A stretch of DNA of 44,569 nt. It comes from Cuspidothrix issatschenkoi CHARLIE-1 (GTDB lineage Bacteria > Cyanobacteriota > Cyanobacteriia > Cyanobacteriales > Nostocaceae). This document shows positions 35,090 through 42,540 of the stretch, piece by piece. The position numbers were made by a program, and so were the translations under genes. The first letter of the stretch is position 1. Each line of letters starts with the position of its first letter. The stretch covers positions 1-44,569 of the forward strand of contig NZ_PGEM01000131.1 in assembly GCF_002934005.1 (NCBI RefSeq), written 5' to 3'. Below the pieces are notes generated by a model. The model ran no database searches, had not been told where the DNA came from, and worked only from the letters and a program-made list of their open reading frames with translations.

Positions 35090-35198
35090 TATAGTGTTTC
35101 CCAGTCTAATGAAGTACACACCAATTTATTCACTGTTCCCTGATCCTTCTTCCTACAACGAAAAAACTTTGTACCTCACTAGCATGGGAATGGCTATA
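35090..35198. mobile_element. MITE of the TATAG...TTCCCAG family, copy 1
   Basis: About 109 nt bounded by imperfect inverted repeats about 28 nt long (TATAGTGTTTCCCAGTCTAA at the left, ending ATGGGAATGGCTATA at the right; about 21 of 28 positions match). TA lies next to both ends, as for IS630/Tc1-type elements. It has no coding capacity. A second copy is at 39365-39470. Confidence 0.65.
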
Positions 35199-35224
35199 TA
35201 ATTTCATCTTATCTCTCAGGGAGA

Positions 35225-35368
35225 TTGGCTATTGAGAAAGTTATAATTGGTATTCTTGTTGTTTTCGGTATCATCGGTCTTGCTGGAATTTTTTCAGGAA
35301 ATCCTGTTGTTATGGTAATTGGGTTAGGAACGCTCTCGTTTGCAATATATGTAGGATCACAGACCTAA
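35225..35368 (+). CDS. doubtful 47-residue membrane peptide
   Basis: A TTG-initiated frame encoding one strongly hydrophobic helix with many Gly and Ile (VIIGILVVFGIIGLAGIF). AGGGAG sits almost directly on the start, too close for normal initiation. It may be the remnant of a longer gene or a chance frame. Confidence 0.25.
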   Translation: MAIEKVIIGILVVFGIIGLAGIFSGNPVVMVIGLGTLSFAIYVGSQT

Positions 35369-35390
35369 GACAAGCATAACCTTTGTTTTA

Positions 35391-35573
35391 GTTTGTAGGT
35401 TAGGTTAAATAAAATGCAACCCAACACATTTATTATTAGTTAATGTTGGGTTTCCTTCCGTCAACCTAACCAGGACTTACGCAAAACACAACGAAAGTAG
35501 GGGTAATTCATGAATTACCCCTACGGAAAAATCGGGGTTTCAACCATATCTTGCGTAAGTCCTACTAACCTAC
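35391..35573. repeat. GTAGGTTGGG palindromic repeat split by a MITE
   Basis: The left part (TTTGTAGGTTAGGTTAAATA through GTCAACCTAAC, ending 35470) and right end (CTAACCTAC, 35565-35573) rebuild a normal copy once the MITE and one CTAAC are removed. Confidence 0.8.
35471..35564. mobile_element. MITE with AGGACTTACGCAA inverted repeats, copy 2
   Basis: Perfect 13-bp inverted repeats at 35472-35484 and 35551-35563, with an inner 28-bp palindrome (35497-35524). It is flanked by CTAAC on both sides (35466-35470, 35565-35569). It is oriented opposite to copy 1 at 16106, as judged by the CGAAAG-containing side. Confidence 0.85.
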
Positions 35574-35593
35574 AACAGTAAGTCCTGTATTTT

Positions 35594-36094
35594 TTACCCC
35601 ATCTTGCGAGAACCGGAAATCTTCGCTAAAGCATCTTGAACCGCAGGTGGTAACTGACGCATAATTTTACCCTTTTCCCGATCTAGCGCCACTAACGTCA
35701 CCTGAGCAGTTAAATATAAATCCTGAGTATCAGGAGAAATAATTTTATAATCCCAATTCATCCGCACTCCTGTCACCTCAGACATCCGTGTTCTTACTAA
35801 GACTGACATTCCTAACTGCACCGACCGATGATAACGGACTGATAACTCCACAACAGGCAAATCACAGCCTAAAGCCACTAAATCAGCAAATTCAATGCCA
35901 ATAGAACGCAAACATTCTACCCGTGCTTCCTCCATCCAGGTCAGATATGTACCATGCCAAACTATACCCGCATAGTCAGTATGATGAGGTTGGGCTCTGA
36001 CGGGATATTCAAACCAATTTTCAAAGGCAACATTAGTTACAGCTTCAATGGCGCTGGTGGGTGGTAGTTGGGGTTGATTAATTTCTTTAGGCAT
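35594..36094 (-). CDS. hotdog-fold acyl-CoA thioesterase (4HBT family)
   Basis: A 166-residue single-domain thioesterase. After a roughly 30-residue polar N-terminus comes the 4HBT signature HHTDYAGIVWHGTYLTWMEEAR, with Asp40 as the likely catalytic residue, then LPVVELSVRYHRSV and a strand-rich end. Such enzymes hydrolyse acyl- or aroyl-CoA thioesters. In cyanobacteria one family member releases 1,4-dihydroxy-2-naphthoate from its CoA ester for phylloquinone synthesis; whether this is that enzyme cannot be told here. Monocistronic, divergent from pepA. Confidence 0.85.
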   Translation of the reverse strand: MPKEINQPQLPPTSAIEAVTNVAFENWFEYPVRAQPHHTDYAGIVWHGTYLTWMEEARVECLRSIGIEFADLVALGCDLPVVELSVRYHRSVQLGMSVLVRTRMSEVTGVRMNWDYKIISPDTQDLYLTAQVTLVALDREKGKIMRQLPPAVQDALAKISGSRKMG

Positions 36095-36270
36095 AATAAT
36101 AATTTTTTGGGCAACAGACTAGCAAGAAACTGATAAAACTTTGTAAATTGAACATTTATCAACTATTCTGTGATCTTACCAGATTGTCAAGACGTTGCAT
36201 AAAAAGCCCATGATTTGTGAAAATTTAAGCAATACTGGTACAAGAAGGACGATAGACATAACTTACAAAA

Positions 36271-37743
36271 ATGACGATTCAACCTACAAATACAGCATTA
36301 TTAGATTGGACTGGTGACACCTTAGCCGTCGGCGTGTTTGAAGACGCAGTAGAGTTAACGGGTGATCTGGCCACCTTAGATGATAAATGTGCGGGAATTT
36401 TCAAAGAAATTATTGCCGAAGAAGAATTTACAGGTAAGGCAAATAGCACCGTCGTCATTCGTGTAGGCGCGACCCATCCAGTACGCAAGGTGATTTTAGT
36501 CGGTTTAGGAAAACCGGACGCGCTGAAATTAGAAAGTTTACGCCGTGTTGCGGCCACTGTCGCCCGAACTGCTAAAAAGCAAAAAACTAAAACTCTAGCC
36601 ATCAGTTTACCACTGTGGGATAATGACCCAGCCGCTACAGCCCAAGCTATTACTGAAGGTGTGAAATTAGCACTTTACCAAGATATTCGCTTTAAATCCG
36701 AACCAGAAGATAAAAATCCCCAAATTGAAACTATTGATTTACTCGGTTTAGCAGGACAAGAAACCGCTATTACCCGCGCTAATCAAATTGTTTCCGGTGT
36801 GATTTTGGCGAGGGAGTTAGTAGCAGCACCAGCAAATGCGGTTACACCCATCACTATGGCAGAAACCGCCCAAGCGATCGCTCACGAACACGGTTTAGAA
36901 CTGGAAATTTTAGAACAGGAAGAATGTGAAAAACTAGGCATGGGGGCATTTTTAGGAGTTGCCCAAGCTTCAGAATTACCACCTAAATTCATTCATCTCA
37001 TCTATAAACCAGCTACCACACCTAGACGGAAACTAGCAATTATTGGTAAAGGTTTAACTTTTGATTCCGGTGGTTTGAATATTAAAGGTGCTGGTAGCGG
37101 CATTGAAACCATGAAAATAGATATGGGTGGTGCTGCGGCTACTTTAGGCGCTGCTAAAGCTATCGGCCAATTAAAGCCAGATGTAGAGGTTCACTTTATC
37201 TCTGCTGTTACCGAAAACATGATTAGCGGTAAGGCTATGCACCCAGGAGACATCTTAACCGCATCAAATGGCAAAACCATCGAAGTTAATAACACCGATG
37301 CTGAAGGGCGTTTAACCTTGGCTGATGCCTTAGTCTATGCTGATAAATTGGGTGTAGATGCGATCGTTGATTTAGCAACTCTTACAGGTGCTTGTGTGGT
37401 GGCCTTGGGTGATGATATCGCCGGTTTATTTACACCTGATGATACTGTAGCTTCCCAACTGCAAACAGCCTCAGAAGCCGCAGGTGAGAAAATTTGGCGG
37501 ATGCCGATGGAAGAGAAGTATTTTGAAGGGATGAAATCAGGTATTGCCGACATGAAAAATACTGGACCCCGTTATGGCGGTTCTATTACTGCGGCTTTAT
37601 TCCTGAAGCAGTTCGTTAAGGATACCCCTTGGGCGCATTTAGATATTGCCGGACCTGTTTGGGCTGATAAGGAAAGTGGCTATAACAGTGCTGGGGCGAC
37701 TGGTTATGGTGTGAGAACTTTGGTTAGCTGGGTATTGAGTTAG
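36271..37743 (+). CDS. pepA: leucyl aminopeptidase (M17 family)
   Basis: A 490-residue cytosolic aminopeptidase that releases N-terminal residues from peptides using two metal ions. The N-terminal macro-like domain is followed by a catalytic domain with [15 protein letters not shown] (Lys and Asp metal/catalytic residues), [14 protein letters not shown], the signature [17 protein letters not shown], and the C-terminal [10 protein letters not shown]. Length and motifs are normal for the family. A strong Rho-independent terminator lies 25 nt beyond the stop, so transcription probably ends with this gene. Confidence 0.95.
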   Translation: MTIQPTNTALLDWTGDTLAVGVFEDAVELTGDLATLDDKCAGIFKEIIAEEEFTGKANSTVVIRVGATHPVRKVILVGLGKPDALKLESLRRVAATVARTAKKQKTKTLAISLPLWDNDPAATAQAITEGVKLALYQDIRFKSEPEDKNPQIETIDLLGLAGQETAITRANQIVSGVILARELVAAPANAVTPITMAETAQAIAHEHGLELEILEQEECEKLGMGAFLGVAQASELPPKFIHLIYKPATTPRRKLAIIGKGLTFDSGGLNIKGAGSGIETMKIDMGGAAATLGAAKAIGQLKPDVEVHFISAVTENMISGKAMHPGDILTASNGKTIEVNNTDAEGRLTLADALVYADKLGVDAIVDLATLTGACVVALGDDIAGLFTPDDTVASQLQTASEAAGEKIWRMPMEEKYFEGMKSGIADMKNTGPRYGGSITAALFLKQFVKDTPWAHLDIAGPVWADKESGYNSAGATGYGVRTLVSWVLS

Positions 37744-37767
37744 TTTTTTCGGGTTTATAAATTCTTC

Positions 37768-37809
37768 AAGGTTCTGCTTTGGGTGATATCCAAGGTAGAA
37801 CCTTTTTTT
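37768..37809 (+). terminator. Rho-independent terminator of pepA
   Basis: AAGGTTCT (37768-37775) pairs with AGAACCTT (37797-37804). The stem continues inward through GCTTTGG/CCAAGGT to about 15 pairs with a 7-nt loop. Seven T residues follow (37803-37809). This is the clearest terminator in the window. Confidence 0.88.
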
Positions 37810-37906
37810 AGTTCAGGTAATTTCTGTTGAATAATTGCAGCGAAAATATTAATTTTTATATAATAAAATATGAGATAATTTTACCAACTCATGAAAATCA
37901 CAGTTT

Positions 37907-38233
37907 ATGACTACTCTATCTGTTAGCAAAGAACACATAGTTATTACTCCGAGAGTATGTGGAGGAAAACCGCGTATTGCTGGACATCGAATTAAGGTTC
38001 AAGATATTGTCATTTGGCATGAAAGGATGGGAATGTCACCTGATGAAATTGTTTATCAATATCCTAGTATTTCTCTCGCAGATGTTTATGCAGCTTTGGC
38101 TTATTATCATGATCACAGAGAAGAAATTAGACAGCACATTGAAGAGGGAGAAGCTTTTGCTAAACAATTACAAGGTAATAAACCTTCTTTAGTTGAAAAA
38201 ATATTAAAGGGTGAAAATGTCAAACAAGATTAA
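37907..38233 (+). CDS. DUF433 antitoxin
   Basis: A 108-residue DUF433 protein: ITPRVCGGKPRIAGHRIKVQDIVIWHE, then MSPDEIVYQYPSISLADVYAALAYYHDH, a small winged/helix-turn-helix domain. DUF433 proteins form toxin-antitoxin pairs with PIN-like DUF5615 proteins, and here such a gene overlaps the 3' end by 17 nt. It should bind DNA and neutralise the toxin. The acidic, helical C-terminal tail is likely the toxin-binding part. Confidence 0.88.
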   Translation: MTTLSVSKEHIVITPRVCGGKPRIAGHRIKVQDIVIWHERMGMSPDEIVYQYPSISLADVYAALAYYHDHREEIRQHIEEGEAFAKQLQGNKPSLVEKILKGENVKQD

Positions 38234-38552
38234 GTTTCACCTTGATGAAAATGTTGGTAATGCTATAGCAAACGGTTTAAGAATGAGAGGAGTTGATGTG
38301 ACAACTTCCCCAGAAGAAGAGTTAATTGGTGAATCTGATGAACAACAATTAGCTTTTGCTGTTTCTCAAAAACGAGTCATTTTTACCTTTGATGATGATT
38401 TTCTAAGTTTAACTGCTACAGGAATTGAACATTGTGGTATTATTTATGCTCGCCAAAAACGTCAGTCAATTGGAAAAGTTATTAGTGATTTAGTTTTAAT
38501 TTGGGAATGTTTAGAACCTGAATATATGTACAATAATATTGAATTTTTGTAA
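38217..38552 (+). CDS. DUF5615 PIN-like toxin
   Basis: A 111-residue (from the ATG) Mut7-C/PIN-like protein: IKFHLDENVGNAIANGLRMRG, then GESDEQQLAFAVSQKRVIFTFDDDFL. Acidic residues in DEN, DEQQ and FDDDF form the expected nuclease centre. The ATG at 38217 has AAAGGG upstream; a GTG two codons earlier is possible. Overlap with the DUF433 gene shows coupling. It is probably a ribonuclease toxin. Confidence 0.87.
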   Translation: MSNKIKFHLDENVGNAIANGLRMRGVDVTTSPEEELIGESDEQQLAFAVSQKRVIFTFDDDFLSLTATGIEHCGIIYARQKRQSIGKVISDLVLIWECLEPEYMYNNIEFL

Positions 38553-38580
38553 AACCCCTATCAATATTGTCAGAAAATAT

Positions 38581-38612
38581 TTGTTGGGTTTCGTTACCTC
38601 AACCCAACCTAC
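38581..38612. repeat. palindromic repeat, right half only
   Basis: TTGTTGGGTTTCGTTACCTC followed by AACCCAACCTAC forms a hairpin between the convergent DUF5615 and 76-residue genes. It matches the right half of the long repeat. Confidence 0.75.
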
Positions 38613-38615
38613 TTA

Positions 38616-38846
38616 CTAACAAAAACCTGCAACAACCCAGTTGAAGATAACTTCAATTAACTTGTCAGCAGCAGCTTTTGTTAACATATAGCCAAAACCT
38701 TTAGCAGCCGAAACTAATAAATCAGAAATCAGTTTCTTTAGACTTTTTTCCGATTTAGCTTTAATTTTTAGTTCAGCAGCGTCCATAGCTTCTATTTCTG
38801 CGATTAGTTTAGCTCTAATTTTAGCTATTTCCTGGGAATCATCCAT
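38616..38846 (-). CDS. hypothetical small protein (76 residues)
   Basis: A 76-residue protein. The first half is charged and helical (IRAKLIAEIEAMDAAELKIK), the second amphipathic to hydrophobic (LLVSAAKGFGYMLTKAAADK, ending VIFNWVVAGFC). It might associate with membranes. AGGAG about 10 nt before the ATG supports expression. The stop lies three bases from a palindromic repeat. Function unknown. Confidence 0.5.
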   Translation of the reverse strand: MDDSQEIAKIRAKLIAEIEAMDAAELKIKAKSEKSLKKLISDLLVSAAKGFGYMLTKAAADKLIEVIFNWVVAGFC

Positions 38847-38883
38847 AATTATCCATCTCCTAATTATATCCTAAATAGATTAG

Positions 38884-38964
38884 TTAGTTATTTTCTTTTT
38901 GTTTTAACCAGGCTAAAAATGCTTCTTTGTTATTTGCAAATTTAGCAAAATCTTCCTCTGACAT
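38884..38964 (-). CDS. possible 26-residue small protein
   Basis: A short acidic frame, beginning MSEEDFAKFANNKEAF and ending in a Lys/Asn tail, 37 nt upstream of the 76-residue gene on the same strand. No ribosome-binding sequence is visible. The residue mix looks protein-like, so it may be a remnant of a longer gene. It is antisense to the first codons of the adjacent NTPase fragment. Confidence 0.3.
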   Translation of the reverse strand: MSEEDFAKFANNKEAFLAWLKQKENN

Positions 38965-39361
38965 ACATGAGGAAGTTTGGTTAGACCTAATAAACCTATA
39001 CGAAACACATCCTAGATATTTACAACATATCAGTATTTTAATTAAAGATATATTTCATGGTGAAACTTCTGAATTTATGCAAGAAAATTGTTTGATTTTA
39101 ACAGAAAATATTAAAAGTCAATTTGATTTAACTTGGAATAAATTAACTGATGTAGAAAAACAAATTTTATTGAAAATAGTTCAAAATCAGCAACCTCTAT
39201 CAAGAGATGAGATAAAAGAATCTTTATCCCTATCATCAATGGAAATAATTAACGGGTTACAATCATTAACTAGAAGATATTTATTAATCAAATTAGAACA
39301 TCATCAAAAATCATTTCATCTTTCATCTGTATGGAGAGAATATTTAAAACTTCTTTCTTGA
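38927..39361 (+). pseudogene. C-terminal fragment of a signal-transduction NTPase-like protein
   Basis: A 144-codon open frame. From about residue 65 onward it matches the winged-helix end of cyanobacterial NB-ARC/NACHT-type ATPases: NKLTDVEKQILLKIVQNQQPLSRDEI, then LQSLTRRYLLIKL and VWREYLKLLS. No nucleotide-binding domain precedes it. The first 12 or so residues are antisense to another small frame and look unrelated, pointing to a breakpoint near 38965. No good ribosome-binding site is seen. Most likely a gene remnant, though a short expressed protein cannot be excluded. Confidence 0.55.
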
Positions 39362-39364
39362 AAA

Positions 39365-39470
39365 TATAGCGTTTCCCAGTCTAATGAACTACAAAATTAT
39401 CTGCGTTTATCTGCGTCCATCTGCGTTCAATTATTACTACTTGTACCTCACTTGAATAGGAATGACTATA
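39365..39470. mobile_element. MITE of the TATAG...TTCCCAG family, copy 2
   Basis: Left end TATAGCGTTTCCCAGTCTAA and right end TAGGAATGACTATA match the copy at 35090. The centre differs and contains a CTGCGTTTATCTGCGTCCAT tandem motif. It has no coding capacity and lies directly after the NTPase fragment. Confidence 0.65.
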
Positions 39471-39545
39471 AGGAAAATGGCTACAGCAGCACTGGGATTT
39501 TTTTAGAACGTACGCACAAGTTGGGGAATAACGAACTACAGAGGA

Positions 39546-39573
39546 GTAGGGGCTAACGGCCGTTCGCCCCTAC
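39546..39573. repeat. 28-bp palindrome overlapping a stop codon
   Basis: Arms GTAGGGGCTAACGG and CCGTTCGCCCCTAC. Its last bases provide the TAG stop of the neighbouring minus-strand membrane protein gene. Confidence 0.75.
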
Positions 39574-40478
39574 TTTTCTAATAACCAAGCTAAGGCTGCT
39601 CCGGCGGTTTCTGCTAAGATACTAATGAGACGATAAAGAGCGATCGCACTAATCACTAAAGCCGCCGGAAAATGATATTGTAAGAGTAAAATGGCTGTGG
39701 TTTCAAACACGCCCAAACCACCAGGCGCACCAGGAACAACTAACCCCAATACCCAAGCACAACTAAAAGCCCCCACTAATAAGGGTATTTGCTCCCAATT
39801 TAAAGAATTTACAGCCAACATAGTTAAAATAAATCCAGAAGCACGCAACCCTAAAAATACTAATTCTCCTAATAAGGGTTTTACCGGATAGCGTTTAATT
39901 ATAAAAATATCAGTTAACTGATTTTCTCCATTAGATTTTTTATTTTTCCACCGATCTAAAAGTTGAATTACTGGGTTTAAAAATCGGGGATCAAGCACAC
40001 CTAAAACAATTATTAAAGCTAAAAATTGCAGAATAATTAAATTAAAATTCAGATTATTAACAATAAGTTGACTACCAAATAAAACAATGATAATTAAAGC
40101 TGCTGCTAACATTAATAGCGGTTCTAATAAAACACTTAATGTAGCAACATGAGTGGGAATGTTAGCATTTTTAGCCGCCATAATTCTCCCATAATAATGC
40201 CATACATTCCCAGGTAAATATTTAGCAATATTCGTTTTTAAATAAACTTGAATAAACTCAATAGCAGATACAGATTGATTTAACTCCCTGAGTACCCAAG
40301 CCCAAATCCAACCCGCCCAAATATGAGCCAATAAAGTTACAATTGTAGCAGTTGCTAATATTAGCCATCCGGTAATATTAATCCGAATAGCACTAACTCC
40401 CAACCAATTATCTTTTAATGCCTTCAGCAAAAAAAACAGCGTTCCACCTAAAATCAACCACCGCAAAATTTTCTTCAT
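39570..40478 (-). CDS. UPF0104/LPG-synthase-type flippase-like membrane protein
   Basis: A 302-residue integral membrane protein with about eight helices, of the lysylphosphatidylglycerol-synthase transmembrane family (UPF0104). Landmarks are YLKTNIAKYLPGNVWHYYGR and SCAWVLGLVVPGAPGGLGVFETT, which are typical of this group. The catalytic MprF-type synthetase domain is absent. Relatives are thought to move lipids or lipid-linked compounds across the membrane. It lies downstream of larC on the same strand, with a palindrome between. The substrate is unknown. Confidence 0.88.
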   Translation of the reverse strand: MKKILRWLILGGTLFFLLKALKDNWLGVSAIRINITGWLILATATIVTLLAHIWAGWIWAWVLRELNQSVSAIEFIQVYLKTNIAKYLPGNVWHYYGRIMAAKNANIPTHVATLSVLLEPLLMLAAALIIIVLFGSQLIVNNLNFNLIILQFLALIIVLGVLDPRFLNPVIQLLDRWKNKKSNGENQLTDIFIIKRYPVKPLLGELVFLGLRASGFILTMLAVNSLNWEQIPLLVGAFSCAWVLGLVVPGAPGGLGVFETTAILLLQYHFPAALVISAIALYRLISILAETAGAALAWLLEK

Positions 40479-40499
40479 TTTTGAATATTGTAAATATTC

Positions 40500-40532
40500 A
40501 GATCCCCGACTTCTTTAAGAAGTCGGGGATCT
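40500..40532. repeat. 33-nt perfect palindrome between larC and the membrane protein gene
   Basis: AGATCCCCGACTTCTT, one T, then the exact reverse complement. It differs from the copy at 13345-13377 at one base of each arm, and the two changes restore pairing. Confidence 0.8.
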
Positions 40533-40534
40533 TG

Positions 40535-41815
40535 TTAACTGTGAAATTGTAAATACCAACTTTCTAAGGCCAATCTGTGAATTTCTCGCCAAGGGATATT
40601 ATTTTTCCGCGCTAATTCTGCACAATCTTCATATTCAGGTTGAATATTAGTAATTATCTTTTCCGTAGCTGTTCCTGTCCATGCGACCTTTACCGCTACT
40701 GTTCCATAAATAGTGTCTACTTTTTGCATTTCCCGTTGTAGAATTGATCGTTGTTGAGTAGTGCGACGAATGCCTAAAGTGCTAGTTTCTCGAAATAACA
40801 CCCCTTCACAACTAGCCAACTTTTCAGGATGACAAATCACAGTTAATAAAACTCCAGGACGAGACTTTTTCATCCCTATGGGTTGGGTAAACACATCCAC
40901 CGCACCCGCAGCGAATAACGCCTCAAATACATAACCGAATACTTGGGGATTTAAGTCATCTATTTGAGTTTCTAATACAGTAATGGATTCTAAATTTGGG
41001 GAATATGCCCCTAAATTAGAGTTATCAGTCTGTAAAGATTCGCTTTCACCTAGCCATAACCGTAGTATATTAGGAATGGGTAAATCTAGAGAACCCGCTC
41101 CTAATCCTACTTGTTTGATAGTCATTGGTGGTGGTGAACCAAAGTCTTGAACTAAGGTAGTAGCGATCGCTGCCCCCGTTGGTGTTACCAATTCTCTGTC
41201 AATACCATTACTATAAACTGGACAACCCCGCATTTCCCACAACTTTAACACCGCCGGTACTGGTACTGCCATTCTTCCGTGTGCAGCATGAACAGTACCA
41301 CCTCCAGTGGGAAATGCAGAACAGTATAGCAAAGGCAACCCTGAGCGATCGCTGTCAATACCCAACCAATCCAAACCTAAACAAGTACCCACAACATCCA
41401 CAATCGCATCTACAGCCCCCACCTCATGAAAATGAACTTTTTCCGGTGCGATGCCATGAACAGCCCCCTCTGCTACCGCCAACCGTCGGAAAACAGCTAA
41501 ACTCCAAGCTTCCGCCTGTTTTGGCAAATTCCCCTGAAGAATCATCGCCTCTATTTCTGGCAAATGACGGCCATGGTAGTGATCATGTTCATGGTGATGG
41601 TGATGGTGATGTTCAACCAAATCCACATGAACCTTAGTTGCTTGTTGCGTTTGACGATGGACAAACTCTGCCCGCAAGCGGTATTCTTTCTCAATTCCCA
41701 AACCATTGAGTTTTTCTGTCAAATATTCCACAGGCACGCCTAGACTAACTAACGCCCCTAGACACATATCACCAGAAATTCCTGTTGGACATTGAAGATA
41801 AGCGATTTTATTCAT
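40535..41815 (-). CDS. larC: nickel-pincer cofactor biosynthesis protein LarC
   Basis: A 426-residue LarC/DUF111-family protein. In lactate racemase systems LarC inserts nickel into the pincer cofactor in a CTP-dependent step. Landmarks are the N-terminal CPTGISGDMCLGALVSLG, a His-rich loop at residues 69-84, then HFHEVGAVDAIVDVVG, FPTGGGTVHAAHG, ELVTPTGAAI, ETQIDDLNPQV and MKKSRPGVLLTV. The His cluster probably handles nickel. No larA, larB or larE is in the window. The start at 41815 opens the conserved MNKIAYLQC; an in-frame TTG further out is less likely. Confidence 0.93.
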   Translation of the reverse strand: MNKIAYLQCPTGISGDMCLGALVSLGVPVEYLTEKLNGLGIEKEYRLRAEFVHRQTQQATKVHVDLVEHHHHHHHEHDHYHGRHLPEIEAMILQGNLPKQAEAWSLAVFRRLAVAEGAVHGIAPEKVHFHEVGAVDAIVDVVGTCLGLDWLGIDSDRSGLPLLYCSAFPTGGGTVHAAHGRMAVPVPAVLKLWEMRGCPVYSNGIDRELVTPTGAAIATTLVQDFGSPPPMTIKQVGLGAGSLDLPIPNILRLWLGESESLQTDNSNLGAYSPNLESITVLETQIDDLNPQVFGYVFEALFAAGAVDVFTQPIGMKKSRPGVLLTVICHPEKLASCEGVLFRETSTLGIRRTTQQRSILQREMQKVDTIYGTVAVKVAWTGTATEKIITNIQPEYEDCAELARKNNIPWREIHRLALESWYLQFHS

Positions 41816-41846
41816 AAATTTATTTGTTAATTGTCGGTTGTCATTA

Positions 41847-41876
41847 CCCAATTACCCATTACCCATTACCAATCAT
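41847..41876. repeat. heptameric tandem repeat (ATTACCC)
   Basis: Four degenerate units of ATTACCC/ATTACCA lie between the divergent larC and YrdC-family genes, a short tandem repeat typical of heterocystous cyanobacteria. A related GGTAATG tract is near 17947-17970. Confidence 0.6.
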
Positions 41877-41880
41877 CATT

Positions 41881-42540
41881 ATGGCCAAAATTTTCACTAT
41901 TCATCCTGATAATCCTCAAAGCCGCCGAATAGAGGAAGTAAAGTCAGCGCTATTAAGTGGCGCTATCATGCTCTACCCTACTGATACAGTGTATGCAATT
42001 GGTTGTGACTTAAATGCCAAATCAGCGGTAGAAAGAGTCCGGCAAATCAAGCAGTTAGCAAACGATAAACCTCTGACATTTTTATGTCCCTCACTTTCCA
42101 ATGTGGCAACTTATGCTTTCGTAAGTGATACAGCCTACCGGATAATGAAGCGGCTAATACCAGGACCCTACACATTTTTGCTTCCTGCGACCAAATTAGT
42201 ACCGCGACTAGTCCAAAATCCCAAACGTAAAACCACAGGTATTCGAGTCCCCAATCATCACGTTTGCTTGGCATTACTCGAAGCGTTAGGAAACCCAATT
42301 ATTTCCACTTCCGCTCATGTCAGAGTCAATGACGAAGATGAGGAAATAGTTGAGGACGGACAACAACCAATGTTGTCACAAGTAGATTTATATGACCATT
42401 TTGACAAGCTGGTAGATATCATCATTGACACCGATGAAGAACCTACATATCAAGTGTCTACCATTTTAGATCTAACAGATGAAGAACCAGTCATTATACG
42501 GAGGGGTTTAGGTTGGGAAGCTCTAACTGCTTGGGTTTAA
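41881..42540 (+). CDS. Sua5/YciO/YrdC-family protein (threonylcarbamoyladenylate synthase-like)
   Basis: A 219-residue YrdC-fold protein: GAIMLYPTDTVYAIGCD, the basic pocket motif RIKQLANDKPLTFLCPSL (as KxxxxxKPL), PGPYTFLLPAT, KTTGIRVPNH and NPIISTSAHV. The family makes threonylcarbamoyl-AMP from threonine, bicarbonate and ATP for the t6A37 modification of tRNA. The length and the PLTFLCPSLS pattern are closer to the YciO branch, whose role is less certain. The ATG at 41881 is preferred; an in-frame upstream start would encode repeat-derived residues. Confidence 0.88.
   Translation: MAKIFTIHPDNPQSRRIEEVKSALLSGAIMLYPTDTVYAIGCDLNAKSAVERVRQIKQLANDKPLTFLCPSLSNVATYAFVSDTAYRIMKRLIPGPYTFLLPATKLVPRLVQNPKRKTTGIRVPNHHVCLALLEALGNPIISTSAHVRVNDEDEEIVEDGQQPMLSQVDLYDHFDKLVDIIIDTDEEPTYQVSTILDLTDEEPVIIRRGLGWEALTAWV

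Larger units (their letters stand above)
34850..35593. other. repeat-rich intergenic region at the right edge of the accessory island
   Basis: About 740 nt with a compact palindrome (34881-34920), a MITE of the TATAG family (35090-35198), a doubtful small membrane peptide frame (35225-35368), and a GTAGGTTGGG repeat split by an AGGACTTACGCAA MITE (35391-35573). It looks like a sink for repeat insertions. Confidence 0.75.

Noticed and set aside
29732-35573. CRISPR array suspected from repeated GTAGGTTGGG units
   Set aside because: Copies are palindromic, vary in length, are spaced by whole genes and there are no uniform spacers or cas genes.
41179-41637. 152-codon plus-strand frame rich in His/Pro
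   Set aside because: Antisense to larC; low-complexity composition comes from the complementary strand of the LarC His-rich region.
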